Below are positions 1 through 10,632 of a stretch of 64,000 nt of DNA, in pieces. Within the stretch, counting starts at the first letter, position 1. Every line of letters begins with the position of its first letter. Position numbers and translations under genes: made by a program. A model generated the notes under the pieces. That model did not search any database. It was not told the DNA's origin and saw only the letters and a program-made list of their open reading frames with translations. The DNA lies in NCBI GenBank assembly GCA_013396525.1, contig VWYX01000863.1:1-64000 (forward strand). Direction: 5' to 3'. This DNA is from Chaetorhynchus papuensis (taxonomy: Eukaryota; Chordata; Aves; Passeriformes; Rhipiduridae).

Positions 1-1214
1 ATGTTGTTCTACTGAATTATGAGAGGAAAAAATATGGACTGTTATTTTTTCTCCTCAGTACTCCTTCCCCTTCCTTCTCATTGCACTGAGTGACCGGAGA
101 AGGGGAGCCCAGATGATCTGTGTCTGGTGCTGGGAGTCCAGCACCTCCTCAGGGCTTCACAGAGCTGAGCTTCACACAACTCTTCTCTTTCCTCTGGCTT
201 CAGGCTGCTTGGGTTTATTCTGGGGGCAGAGGAATTGCCCTTTATCCCGGTGATTTCTCACAGGCACCCTGCAGCCCCCAGTGTGGGTGACTGAGGTCCA
301 TACCTATGGCTCACAAATCTTCCAGGAGCTCCCACCAGTGCTGCTCCTGGCTCCCTGCCCCTTGCTGATGGTTGCTTTCCGTCAGCCTCTCCCTTGGGGA
401 CCTTTTGGATGTTCTGGTGAATTCTCAAGTCATCAGAGTCATCAGCCGGGGAGGGTGTGGGGAGGTGGTAATTTGCCTCTGGGCATTGGCTCATGGGTTG
501 GTCCCTCTCTGAAAAGCTGTCCCCATCTCACCCACCCTTCCTCTCAGCCCAGCTTGACTGGCAGTTTGTTCAGGCTGGAGGGAGAGCAGTGTCCCATCTG
601 TTCGGGCCGCCCTGGGAGAGAGAGGCTGCCTGGGTACCTCCAGGACGTCCACGACGTTTCCAGGAGCAGAGCAGAGCCAGCTGCCTCTGTCCCTGGGACT
701 GTCACAAGGTGGGAAAAACAGTCCCCACTCCCAGCGTGTGTTGGCACAGACGGATGCGTGGAGGTGCCAGGAGTTTGGGTTTTGTGTGCCCTGGGCGTGG
801 AGTGTGACTTTCCCTGGCGTGACCGCACGGGCAGGCAGGTGGCAGCCGTGGTGACAACACCTCTGCTCCCAGGGATGCTGGAATTCCAGCGCCTCACACC
901 TGCGGTCCCAGGCAGAGCCTCACCTGCTCAGTGCCTGCCCCAGACGCTGCTGCTGGCACTGTGTGCATCGTGCTTGGTTAATAATTCATGGCAGGAGTGA
1001 CGGCGTCAGTGGCATTTATTTCAAACAAGGCGGATCTGACAGTCCGAGCCTCATCACGCTCCAGCAGTCCGAGAAAGGCCTGGCTTTGTTTAAATCAGCT
1101 CCTCCACAGCAGAGCGGCTGTCCCAGGGATGGGAAGAGCTGCTTGGTGTCACCCTGCCTGTGCCACATGGCCTTTTCCTTGTCTCCCTCGCAGGAGGGTT
1201 CTGAACTTTATAGT

Positions 1215-1588
1215 GGTTGAGGGCTGGAGAAGAGGAGACTGAGGGGAGACCTCAGGGGTCTTCAACATCCTTGTGAGGGGCAGCAGAAGAGCAGGTACCC
1301 ATCTCTTCCCTCTAGTGACCTGTGACAGGACCCAGGGAACGGCTGGAGCTGTGTCAGGGAGGTTCAGGTTGGATATCAGGGAAAGGTTCTTCCCCCAGAG
1401 GGTGCTGGGCACTGCCCAGGCTCCCCAGGGAATGGGCACGGCCCCGAGGCTGCCAGAGCTCCAGGAGCGTTTGGACAGCGCTGCCAGGCACAGGGTGGGA
1501 TTGTTGGGATGTCTGTGCAGGGTCGGGGGTTGGATCGATGATCCCGGTGGGTCCCTTCCAGCGCAGGTTATTCTGTGATTCCATGATT
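1215..1588 (+). mobile_element. CR1 LINE 3' fragment
   Basis: It reads in CR1 sense from GGCTGGAGAAGAGGAG through the GGTTCTTCCCCCAGAGGG block to a GTCCCTTCCA...TTCTGTGATTCCATGATT tail, the CR1 3' end. The 5' part of the element is missing. The wording differs from most other copies in the window, so it is probably another subfamily. Confidence 0.85.
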
Positions 1589-1990
1589 CAGGCACCATGG
1601 GGCTGATCCAGGGCGATGCTGAGCACCCCAGCAGGAGCTGGGCTCTGAGCCATCTCTCCTGCCCGGGCTCCTGCGAGCAGGTGATCTCTGTGCCGGGGCT
1701 GAGGCACTGTCAGGGCAATCTGCGAGGCGTTCACACCTCGGCTGTGCCTGCAGAGCCCTCCCGACGGCGAGCAGAGAGCGCTGCCTTTGCCAAGGGAATT
1801 GTCTGCGGAGCCTCGCAAGGTCAGCGCCCTCACCGCCCGCGTTGGGCTGAGTTGTGCCTCCTGCTCCCGGCACAGCCGGCGTACTCCGAGCTGTTCCTTC
1901 CCACTGTCACCGGCTGTCCCGTTAGCCTGGGGCGTCGCTCCCTTTCTTTTCATGCCGGTGCCCTTTGGACACGTGCGATCCAAACAGGAG

Positions 1991-2034
1991 CGGCGGCGGC
2001 GGAGGAGGAGGAGGAGGAGGAGGAGGAGGAGGAA
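1991..2034 (+). repeat. (CGG)/(AGG) trinucleotide microsatellite
   Basis: Three CGG units pass into about eleven AGG/GGA units without interruption. It lies in ACSF3 intronic DNA. Confidence 0.95.
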
Positions 2035-2551
2035 GTGTGTGGGTGGCAGGAGCAGGGAGCTGGGGAGTGTTCCTGCTCTGCCATCCGGTAACTGCCTGAG
2101 CTTGCAGCAGGGGACCGCTGTAATTTGCAAAGCTGGCTCCTGGCACACCCTGAAGATCAATAATCTACTTAGCGGAAAGTTCGCTGGGTCTCTGTTCTTC
2201 CCTGCATTTTCTGCCGTCCCTTGATTGGAGTGCTGGATTCCTTTCCCACACGTGCTCCAGCCTTTCCGTCTCCTCACATCTCCGGAGCCCTGTGCTCCGT
2301 CCATCCCGTTTGCTCAGCTTTCCAGCCGCTCCCGTGCTGCTTCCTCTGGGTGGTTTGCACCTTGCGCTGGTTTCCGGAGCTGACACGGAGCCCCGTGGGT
2401 CGGGCTGCCCGAGGCTGCACCGGCACTGCCAACACCCCCACAAGGTGCTGCAGCCTGGCAGATCCGCTCACTGCTCCGTCTGTTCAGCCGAGGATGCACA
2501 GCAGCCCGGGACACCTGTGACAGGCCGGTGGCAGGAGGGGCAGTCCCACCA

Positions 2552-2785
2552 GAGGGCAAGAGGTGACAGTGCCATTGGAGGGCAGGAGGTGACAGTCCCA
2601 CCAGAGGGCAGGAGGTGCCAGTCCCATTGGAGGGCAGGAGGTGACGGTCCCATTGGAGGGCAGGAGGTGCCAGTCCCATTGGAGGGCAGGAGGTGCCAGT
2701 GCCATCGGAGGGCAGGAGGTGCCAGTCCCATTAGAGGGCAGGAGGTGCCAGTCCCATCGGAGGGCAGGAGGTGACAGTCCCATCG
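2552..2785 (+). repeat. 26-bp minisatellite, nine copies
   Basis: The unit starts GAGGGCAGGAGGTGNCAGT and ends CCCATTG or CCCACCA. Nine units of exactly 26 bp fill 234 bases with point differences only and no length change. 26 is not a multiple of 3, and the unit keeps all frames open on one strand, which makes spurious repetitive ORFs. Confidence 0.93.
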
Positions 2786-5124
2786 CAGTCAGGGTGCCTG
2801 GGCTGACCTCCCGCCGGTGCAGCGGTGTGGGGACGCAGAGCTTGGCCCTGCAGAGATGCTGTCCTGGGAGTGCTGACAGGAATGCTTCTCCTCCCACACA
2901 TCCCTGGGGAGCAGAGGTGTGGGAGTGGGTGTCAGGGTCAGCGCAGCTTTGCCTGCTTGGAGTCATCCCACATCTTGCTCCTGGAGCCACTGGCATCCAG
3001 AGCAGTTCCTCAGCTCTCTCCCTTCCTTGGGCAGCTGCCTGCTGAGCCCGTCTGACCGTTCAGCCTCAGTAATCCTTACCCACAGCCCCCAGTGCTTCTT
3101 CCCCTGGGGCTTTTCCCCCTGAATTTTTGGCAGCTCTCCCTGTGGCTGTGGCACCCAGGAAAGGGTTACAGCTCTCCAGCTCTGAACGTTTCAGTTTGCT
3201 TTGTTCAGTGCAATGCATATTTCATACGCTCAGCTTCCCAGCTGGCAGAGGCCTGGAAACCCTGCAAGCTGTCGGGTATTGTCTCTCTCCTTCTTTGCTT
3301 GTTTGTTTGTTGGGTTTTTTGGGTTGTCATTTTTGTTGGATTCCTCTTTTTTTTTTTTCATCTTTCCCAAATTGCTCTCTCTCACGAAAGCCCAGCCCTG
3401 GTGCTGACAATGGGGGGCTATCAATAGCTAAATGGCTCCGCAGCTGTAGCCAAGGCAGGGCTGTAGCCAGGGCTTTTATGGCGAGCGATTTCCTCGTGCC
3501 GAGGCTGCGGAGGGAGCGTGGGGACGGATGGGTTGCAGGAGCTGGCAGCAGGAGGACGCTGTGCCCTGGGCTTCCCCCCCCTTGCAAAGGTTGTAATTAT
3601 CTCGTTGTTTATCCATATGCAAGCTGTCGTCCTGGACGGGAACCGGCTCGGCTGCGGCCGTCCCTCCCGAAAGCCACCAGCGTCTCTGTCCCCTCCTCCC
3701 CGTGCCCCCCGTGTCTGTGCCATCTGCTCACAGCTTGCTGCTGCTTGCCAGCACCTCGGCGGGGCTGGGGGCAGCTGGCACTGTCACCCGTGGCTGTGAC
3801 TGCAGCTCTTGGCCGTTGATGTCCCCGTGGAGGGGACCAGGAGCGGCTCCACCTCGCTCGTGTTCATCCCAGATCTCTGGAGAACCCGTGGGGAGGTGCC
3901 CAGGGAGCTGCCAGGATTGTCTTGGAGGACTGGGCATCCCTGTGGGTGGCGTGGGTCTGGGTGCTTGGCACGTGTATTCCGGTGGGATTCTCCTCATCCA
4001 GCCAGCTGTTCCATGACATTTGGTGTGACTGTACCTGGCTCTTCTCCGCAGGCCAGGGATGGGCATGTGCCAGCCGTGCCTGGCGTTGCTGAGAATGGCC
4101 AGGTACAGGCAGGATGGGATCACCTGGCCCTCTCAGGGGACTCCTGTCTCTGGCTGGCCCAGAGGAACAACCAAAGGAACACTTGGGTTGTTCCTTTCCT
4201 ATCCCAGCCAGACCTCAGCCTGGACCCATTCATCCTTTGTCCTCAGTGCTCCTGCACTTCCAGAACAGCTCTCCTTCAGTTCTTCACCGGTTTTCTTGTC
4301 CCTGCTCCACCCCATCCTCATGTATTGGTACCTCGATGGTGAACTTTACCTCCAGCATCCCCATTCCATCTCCCATGAGCAGCTTCTCCTCAGCTCCATG
4401 ATCTCTTCCATCAGGCAGTGTGTTGTTGAAGGCAGTCTGGGTAAGATCTGCAGCTTTTCTTCTATCTGCAACCCCAACCCTCAGGATTTCTGGCACGATC
4501 CACCTTTGGTGAAAACACTCTGCATTTGTTCCCATTTTCCATTTGCCTCAGCTTCTTCCAAAACCTCCTTCCGAAGCCCTCGCAGTTCTGGACACTGCAC
4601 TTGTGTATGTTCCAGTTACCATTTTTGTTTCCCCATATTTCTCTCATCTCCTCAGGATCCTGTTTTGTGTCCTGCCCAAGTAATTCAAGAGTCTCCACTT
4701 TGTTGCCCAGGCTGCTTTTGTTCCTGTATAAACATTTTAACTGCTTCTCATTGATCACATCCAGTTCCTTACTCAGCCGGGGCATTGATTCCATTCTCAG
4801 ATGTATTTATATCTCCTTCCTTCTTTCTGTCTGCCCTCTGATTATTTTTTTTTTTTTACATTTGTGGCCATGGCTCTATTTTATTTCTTCCTGGTAGTAG
4901 AAGTGGAGGCAGAGGTTACAGTAGCATCACATCCCCTTGTTTCTCAGCTGACAACTCTTCCATCAGAGGGACAGCCTTGATCCCAGGAGAGTATTTCCTT
5001 GCACATGGGAGTTGAATCGATCTGGCAAGAAGAGCCCTCTTTCCACAAGTGTTTCCTTTGAGCTCAGCACCCTTTGTCACAGCACCCTCAGGATCTCTGT
5101 TAATCTCTTTATTGTTGTTTCATG

Positions 5125-5215
5125 CTTCCATAGGATCCCAGACTGGTTTGGGTTGGAAGGATGGAACTTGTCTCATTCCATGGGCAGGGACACCTTCCAC
5201 TAGAACATTCCTCTT
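5125..5215 (-). mobile_element. CR1 LINE short fragment
   Basis: The antisense CR1 tail is visible as TGGTTTGGGTTGGAAGGA followed by the GGGCAGGGACACCTTCCACTAG block. The 14 bases or so around the GGAAGGA junction are altered. Confidence 0.75.
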
Positions 5216-6534
5216 TGTAGCTGAGGGAAGATTTGGGGTGTTTGTGGAAGAGCCCTGGGCGTGGTGGGGAGGTGCTGAAGCAGAGGCTGAAGGAGAGGAG
5301 CAGTCCCAGAGTTCTTGCAGCCAGGGGGAGCAGGGGCTGGCTCGGCTTGGGAAGCAATTCGAGGTCATGGGGCAGCCATGGCTCATCACAGCCTCCCCAA
5401 CGCCACTTTTAGGGGAGTCTGATGGAAACCAAACCCAAGGTGGGCCACTAATTGACTCCTTGCCTGATCCTCTGCCTGCCCCGGGCCCGGAATCGGCGTG
5501 AGGGCACATCGGGAGCGTTCCCCTGACAAGGAGAGCCAGGGAGGGGGAAGATGTGCTGACATCTCGCCTCGTTTATTATCCCGAGAAGCCTGCAAACGAG
5601 AGGGGTGAGAGCAGCAGCGTGGAGAGCTGTTGGCATCTCTGCAATAGTGTTACACATTTAATTTATGGCACTAATATAGATCAAGAAGTTTTGTGTCCAT
5701 GGAACAACTGCAGGGAGGACTGACCTTTCCCAAACTTGGCTTGTTTTCTGTCGTGCTTTTGGGATCATCTGGAGCTGATCAGGCTGGTAACTTTAAAAAA
5801 TCAGTATTGCCTAAAAATATAGACAATCACTTTTGTTTTCAGTGGAGCAACATTTGCTGTAAGTAGAGGGTTGGGTTGTTTGAAAATAAGTTTCAGTGTT
5901 CCAGCTCCACTGTGCACCAGCCTCGCTTTTAAATTTATAACTCTCCAAAATGAAAAGTAAATGGATTGTGTTATTCCCAGCCCTTTTATAAAAGTTAACA
6001 TTGCAAAAGCAGATGTGAAATGTGGCCTCGCAGATTACAGCCTGAGCTTGGGGTTTTTAGGTTGGGGTTTTATTTTTTCCTTACTCTCTCTGTGCTGTGT
6101 CCCCGAGGAGCAGAAATCTGCTTTTTTCCAGCAGGAGGAAAATTGTTCTGTGTCTAAATTGCCTCCTGCCAGGCTTGTGTGGATGCTGCAGGACACGGAG
6201 CTCCGAGGAACGATAATGCCTTTGCAAAAACAGGCAACTTAGCAGGGAATTTTTAATTAGGAGTGTGCAGGAAGGTTCAGACTGCCTGGGAATTTGATAA
6301 TGCTCTAACAAACCTCACAGTCCTAGGACATCCACTCCAGTATGGCCCTGGGAGACGGTGATTGAAGGCACTGGCAAGCAGGTTATTGTCTCCAGCTTCC
6401 TTTAGGAGGCAGGTGAGCATGTCCTCACCTCCCACACCAGGTCTGGACATGGTGGGAGCTGGAAAAGCAGAGTCTGGGCCAAGCCTGGAGCTGCCCTGCT
6501 CTCTCCAGGTCAGCAGGGACTGAGCTGTTGGATG

Positions 6535-6905
6535 CTGTGTTCAGCCTGGAGCAAAGGAGGCTCAGGGGGGACCTTGTGGCTCTGCACAACTCCCTGACAG
6601 GAGGGGGCAGCCAGGGGGGGTCGGGCTCTGCTCCCAGGGAACAGGGACAGGAGGAGAGGGAACGGCCTCAGGCTGGGCCAGGGGAGGCTCAGGTTGGACA
6701 GCAGCAGGAATTTCCCCATGGAAAGGGTTGTTCATCGGCAGGGGCTGCACAGGGAGGTTTGGAGTCCCCATCCCTGGAGGTGTCCAAGGAAGGGCTGGAC
6801 ATGGCACTCAGTGCTCTGGGCTGGGGACAAGGTGGGGACTGGGCACAGATGGGACTTGGTGATCCTGGAGCTCTTTTCCAACCTCAGCGATCCTGGGATT
6901 CTGGG
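6535..6905 (+). mobile_element. CR1 LINE 3' fragment
   Basis: Sense CR1: GGAGCAAAGGAGGCTCAGGG, an ACAACTCCCTGACAGGAGGG block, and a tail reading CTTTTCCAACCTCAG...GATCCTGGGATTCT. It is closely related to the copy at 10893-11215. Confidence 0.85.
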
Positions 6906-7434
6906 CCACCAAAGCCTTGAAGGGGTGATTGAGGGGACAGGGAGGTGTCTGGAGGTGCTGGTGGCAGTTAAGCTCCAGCAGAGGAGTGAGGAGCCCAGCA
7001 GGGCATCTGTGCTCCACAGCCTGACCTTGGATCAGCCCTTCAGGCTTCGTTGTATCATTTCTGTGCTGTGGGATGTTAAAAAAGCCCAACAAACACCAGG
7101 AAAAAGTTCCTTCTCTGGGAGAAGAGCTAAAAGGGCTCCGTCACTTCCATAAACCTCACATATATAAATTATTGTCTTCTATTAGTCACTTAAGGGCTCA
7201 GTTGCTTAATTATTTTGATCACAGTAATCATTTATTTACAAGGTGGGGAAAAATGCCAAGCACTTCCAAGCCGAGCAGCGCAGCAGGAAGAGGCAGGGCT
7301 GCAGAAGCATTTCTTTCCTTCCCACAAGTCGAAATGCTTTTGCTTCATGGAGTTGTAAGGACCCTGCTGAGAGGTGATGCTCTGATCCACAGCCTTTGGT
7401 GCTCCCCCAGGAAAGAAGTTTAGCAAAGTAGATC

Positions 7435-7788
7435 CCTGTGCAGGAGAAGGCTCCAGGGAGAGCTCAGAGCCCCTTCCAGGGCCTAGAGGGACTCCAGGAG
7501 AGCTGGAGAGGAACTGGGGACAAGGGATGGAGGGACAGGACACAGGGAATGGCTTTAAACTGAAATGGGGTAGGGATAGATGGGATATTAGGAAGGAATT
7601 TTTGGCTGTGAGGGTGGGGAGGCCCTGGCACAGGGTGCCCAGAGAAGCTGTGGCTGCCCCTGGATCCCTGGCAGTGTCCAAGGCCAGGCTGGACGGGGCT
7701 TGGAGCAGGCTGGGACAGTGGAAGGTGTCCCTGCCTGTGGCAGAGGGTGGGACTGGATAAACTTGGAAGTCCTTCCATGACTCTGTGA
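7435..7788 (+). mobile_element. CR1 LINE 3' fragment
   Basis: Sense CR1 with the GGCACAGGGTGCCCAGAGAA block, then AAGGCCAGGCTGGACGGGGC and a short tail ending in TCCATGACTCTGTGA. Confidence 0.88.
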
Positions 7789-8599
7789 GTATTTGGGGGG
7801 TGAAGGAGGCACCTGGTAGAAGTTAAATGGGTCCCTCTAAAACCCACTGTTTGCAGCCTGAAGGTGTTTGGGTTTTCTCCTCAAAGTCTGCCTTCCTCCC
7901 AGTCCCCAGCCCAAGAACACGCTCGCACCTCCTCAACCCTCACCCTCCAGCTCCCCCTCTGTGTCTGCCACATGTTTCTGCTCAGGAGTCCTTCCCAGAG
8001 CAGGACACGGCGCTCTGAGCCTTCCCTGATTCCATTAGAGCCCATTAGGAGCTGCTGTGCCGCAGCTCCCGGCGGAGCGCGGGGCAGAGACCGCAGGAAA
8101 ACAAACGGCCCCTTTGAACAAATCCCAGGCCCCGTGCCAGGCGGGGATTCCCAGCTCTTTACAAACCGCCCTCCCAATAAAGAGGTAAAATGGGAACGGG
8201 GGTGGGGGGAAGAAATATGCATTTTCTAATCACCCAGATTTAGGCCTTCAGAGGATTTATTACAACCTTTTATTTCCGTGCGTGGAAAATGGAATCTTAT
8301 CTCGTGAGCCGGCTGGTCCAGCTCGAGCAGGGAGCTCTCAGACAACCTTCAGGGCCACGCTGTGCCTGGGTGTTAAACTCGCTGGAATGCATTAAAATAT
8401 GGCTCTGGGAGAGGGGGAGATCCGTGCACTCAGCAATGTGATGCTTCCAGCAGCTGCTCGTGCCATGAGCCGTGCGGGAGCAACGGGAGCTGCCGGGATT
8501 GGAGGGAGGGAGGAAGGAAACAGCCACCCCAGCCGTGTGCTGCCATCCCCGCTCCCAGAGCCTGGTGTGCCTGGGATTGTAGAGGGATCAGACACGAGG

Positions 8600-8890
8600 G
8601 GTTGGAGGAGATAAATGCCGTGAACCTTGAATTTTAATTGCTGCTGTTGGGGAGCGGTTCGTGCCCCTGCACCGTGCTGGGGAGCGGTGCCGGTGACATT
8701 CCGAGTGCAGCGAGCACAATCCTATTAAGATAACGTCACGGCCTCTCTGTTTTACTGTTTGCAAGCCAGCCATAACATCATTAAATTACACAACAGGGAG
8801 GTGCCTGCTGCCAAGGGGCTCTGCTCGAGATAAGATGTGGGTTGAGCCGCTGCCAAAATTTGAGTTGATATGACAAGAAATTTGGAGCGG
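8600..8890. other. AT-rich island, candidate conserved non-coding element
   Basis: Unlike the GC-rich repeats around it, this stretch is unique-looking and has CCTATTAAGATAACGTCACG (CRE-like TAACGTCA), ACATCATTAAATTACACAAC and TGATATGACA. Conservation cannot be tested here. Confidence 0.35.
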
Positions 8891-9356
8891 GTTCAAGGCT
8901 TGATTCACACCAGACGTGGCAGTGTGCAGGTAAACACTGGGCAGGATTGGTCCCTGGGGCTGTGCAGGTATCTGGCACCGGGGACTGCTGGGCAGGATGG
9001 GGCTGGAGGGGTTTGTAGCAGCCAGATTTACACCTCTTCTTGTGTTCAGCGCTGACAAGAAGCAGCCAGAGCCTGGCAGGATGTGTAGGTGAAGCTCAGG
9101 GAGCTGTTTGCAGGTTCTTATCTCTGCCATCCCCTCCCCAGCCCTCCTGAGGAGTGGGAAGGAACCTGAACACCAGGACACTGCTCAGGGAAGCTGCTTG
9201 TTTTGTGATGCCACAGCTGGACCAGCAGGAAAAGGAGTGAGAGGAAAGAGCTGCATCCTAAAGCTCCACACAGCCCCTAAGAGCCCTGAAACCAGCCTTG
9301 CTGGTCCCTCTGTGTCACCCACCAAGTCCCTGTTTGTCCTTGGAGGCTTTGTGCTT

Positions 9357-9436
9357 CTTGTGCCCTTTTTTGTGCCTCTTTGTGCCCTTTTTTGTGCCTC
9401 TTTGTGCCCTTTTCTGGATCCTTTGTGCCCCTTGCT
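9357..9436 (+). repeat. 22-bp T-rich tandem repeat, about 3.5 copies
   Basis: The phrase TGTGCCCTTTTTTGTGCCTC recurs every 22 bases (starts near 9359, 9381, 9403) and decays at the right end. Confidence 0.85.
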
Positions 9437-10061
9437 GCTGCAGGTGTGGAGTTTTGCTCCAGCCTCCCGCAGGCCTCAGGTTTCTCTGTACTGTCCTGCT
9501 CATGGATAGCCTGGACTTCAGGCTCCCTCCTTCAGATCCTTGGGGAGAACTCACCCAGCACCATCCTTACCTTGCCATCCCTCAGCAAAATTCCTCACTG
9601 GCATTAACAACCTTTCTTTCCTGCAGCATCTTCCAGGCAGGGAATTAATCCCCAACCAGGGCTCTGGGAGCCTGGGCTGTGTGTGCAGAGCTCCCCTTGT
9701 CACCCCATCCTCCAGGACAGGACATCAGGAAGAAATTACTTTAAAATGCTGCCTTAGAAGCAGTTTCCTGAGCGTTTTCCATTAGGGAAGCTTTGTTTCC
9801 ATCAGAGGCTGCAGAGAGCCTGCCCTGCCCTGGGACTGCCTGGAGCTCCAGCGCTGCTATTACAGCTTTCCCTCGTGGCCCTGTTTCTGGCACTGCTGAT
9901 TTTCAGGGTCCCAGATGGATCCTGGCCATTGCAGCAGCTCAAGTACAAAGTGGCTGGGAAAGTGGCGTGGAGTTCCCGTTACTGAGCTGTTCTCCACGGA
10001 GGGATGGAGCCGGGTGTCCAAGCACATCTCATCCCAGCAGTGGCTTTGCACGCCTTGGTTG

Positions 10062-10180
10062 TGGATTTAAACTGACAGAGCATGGGCTGAGATGGGATAT
10101 TGGGAAGGAATTCCTGGCTGTGAGGAACAGGTTGCCCACAGAAGCTGTGGCTGCCCCTGGATCCCTGGAAGGGGTCGGAA
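10062..10180 (+). mobile_element. CR1 LINE internal fragment, both ends truncated
   Basis: GATGGGATATTGGGAAGGAA and AGAAGCTGTGGCTGCCCC match the other CR1 copies. The end with the octamer tail is absent. It sits about 330 bases before an ACSF3 exon. Confidence 0.75.
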
Positions 10181-10505
10181 GGGACCATCCCTTTCCCAAG
10201 GGTATTTCCTGCACGTTTCCATGTGTGACCTCTCTCCCAGCAGCTGCAAGGCACCACCCTGGACTGCAGTTCCGGGATGGCAATCCTTGTTTTCATATAA
10301 CAACAGGTCCTTATTTCCAGTGCTTTGGAATATCAGAAGCACCTGGATGAGCCCTTCCACCTGAGGAAAGAGGTGCTGCAGGTGGGCAGGGCGTGGTGGA
10401 GCTCGGCAAAGGCTGCAGGAGCACGGGGCGTGGGTCCTGCTGCCTGTCCTGGCGCTGGGGGACAGGTGACAGGGACATCGTGCACTCACCATGTGCCTGT
10501 CCTAG

Positions 10506-10632
10506 GTGACACCAGGCCTGGAGGGACAGGAAGGGGAGCTGCTCGTGAGGGGCCCCTCCGTGTTCCGCGAGTACTGGAACAGACCCAAGGACACCGCGGA
10601 TGCCTTCACGCCCGACGGCTGGTTCAGAACAG
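10506..10632 (+). CDS. ACSF3: ACSF3 exon with ELLVRGPSVFREYW
   Basis: The exon follows a CCTAG acceptor and ends at CAG/GTACGG. It reads VTPGLEGQEGELLV and so on through GWFRT, and leaves one base of a Gly codon. It covers the last part of the large domain up to the hinge. I recognise no coding exon upstream of it within the window. Confidence 0.93.

Larger units (their letters stand above)
1..10505 (+). other. ACSF3 intronic sequence (left edge), no coding exon recognised
   Basis: I read this stretch as intron of ACSF3, because the next exon continues a protein whose earlier part is absent. It holds five CR1 fragments, a 26-bp minisatellite, a GGA microsatellite, a 22-bp tandem repeat, several AT-rich islands and an unclassified pseudo-coding stretch near 4.1-4.9 kb. 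The open frames in it are short and match no family I know. Confidence 0.6.

Noticed and set aside
2552..2785. Regular repeat considered as a CRISPR array
   Set aside because: Units are directly adjacent with no spacers, and the genome is a vertebrate. It is a minisatellite.
7232..7760. Open frames with tryptophan/proline-rich products repeated at many places
   Set aside because: They are CR1 3' UTR-type sequence read in chance frames; the same peptide wording recurs at 13.1, 24.2, 27.2 and 28.9 kb because CR1 copies recur.
10321..10400. Possible further ACSF3 exon after TTTCCAG near 10320
   Set aside because: None of its three frames reads like the ACSF3 segment expected before VTPGLEG, so I treat it as intron.
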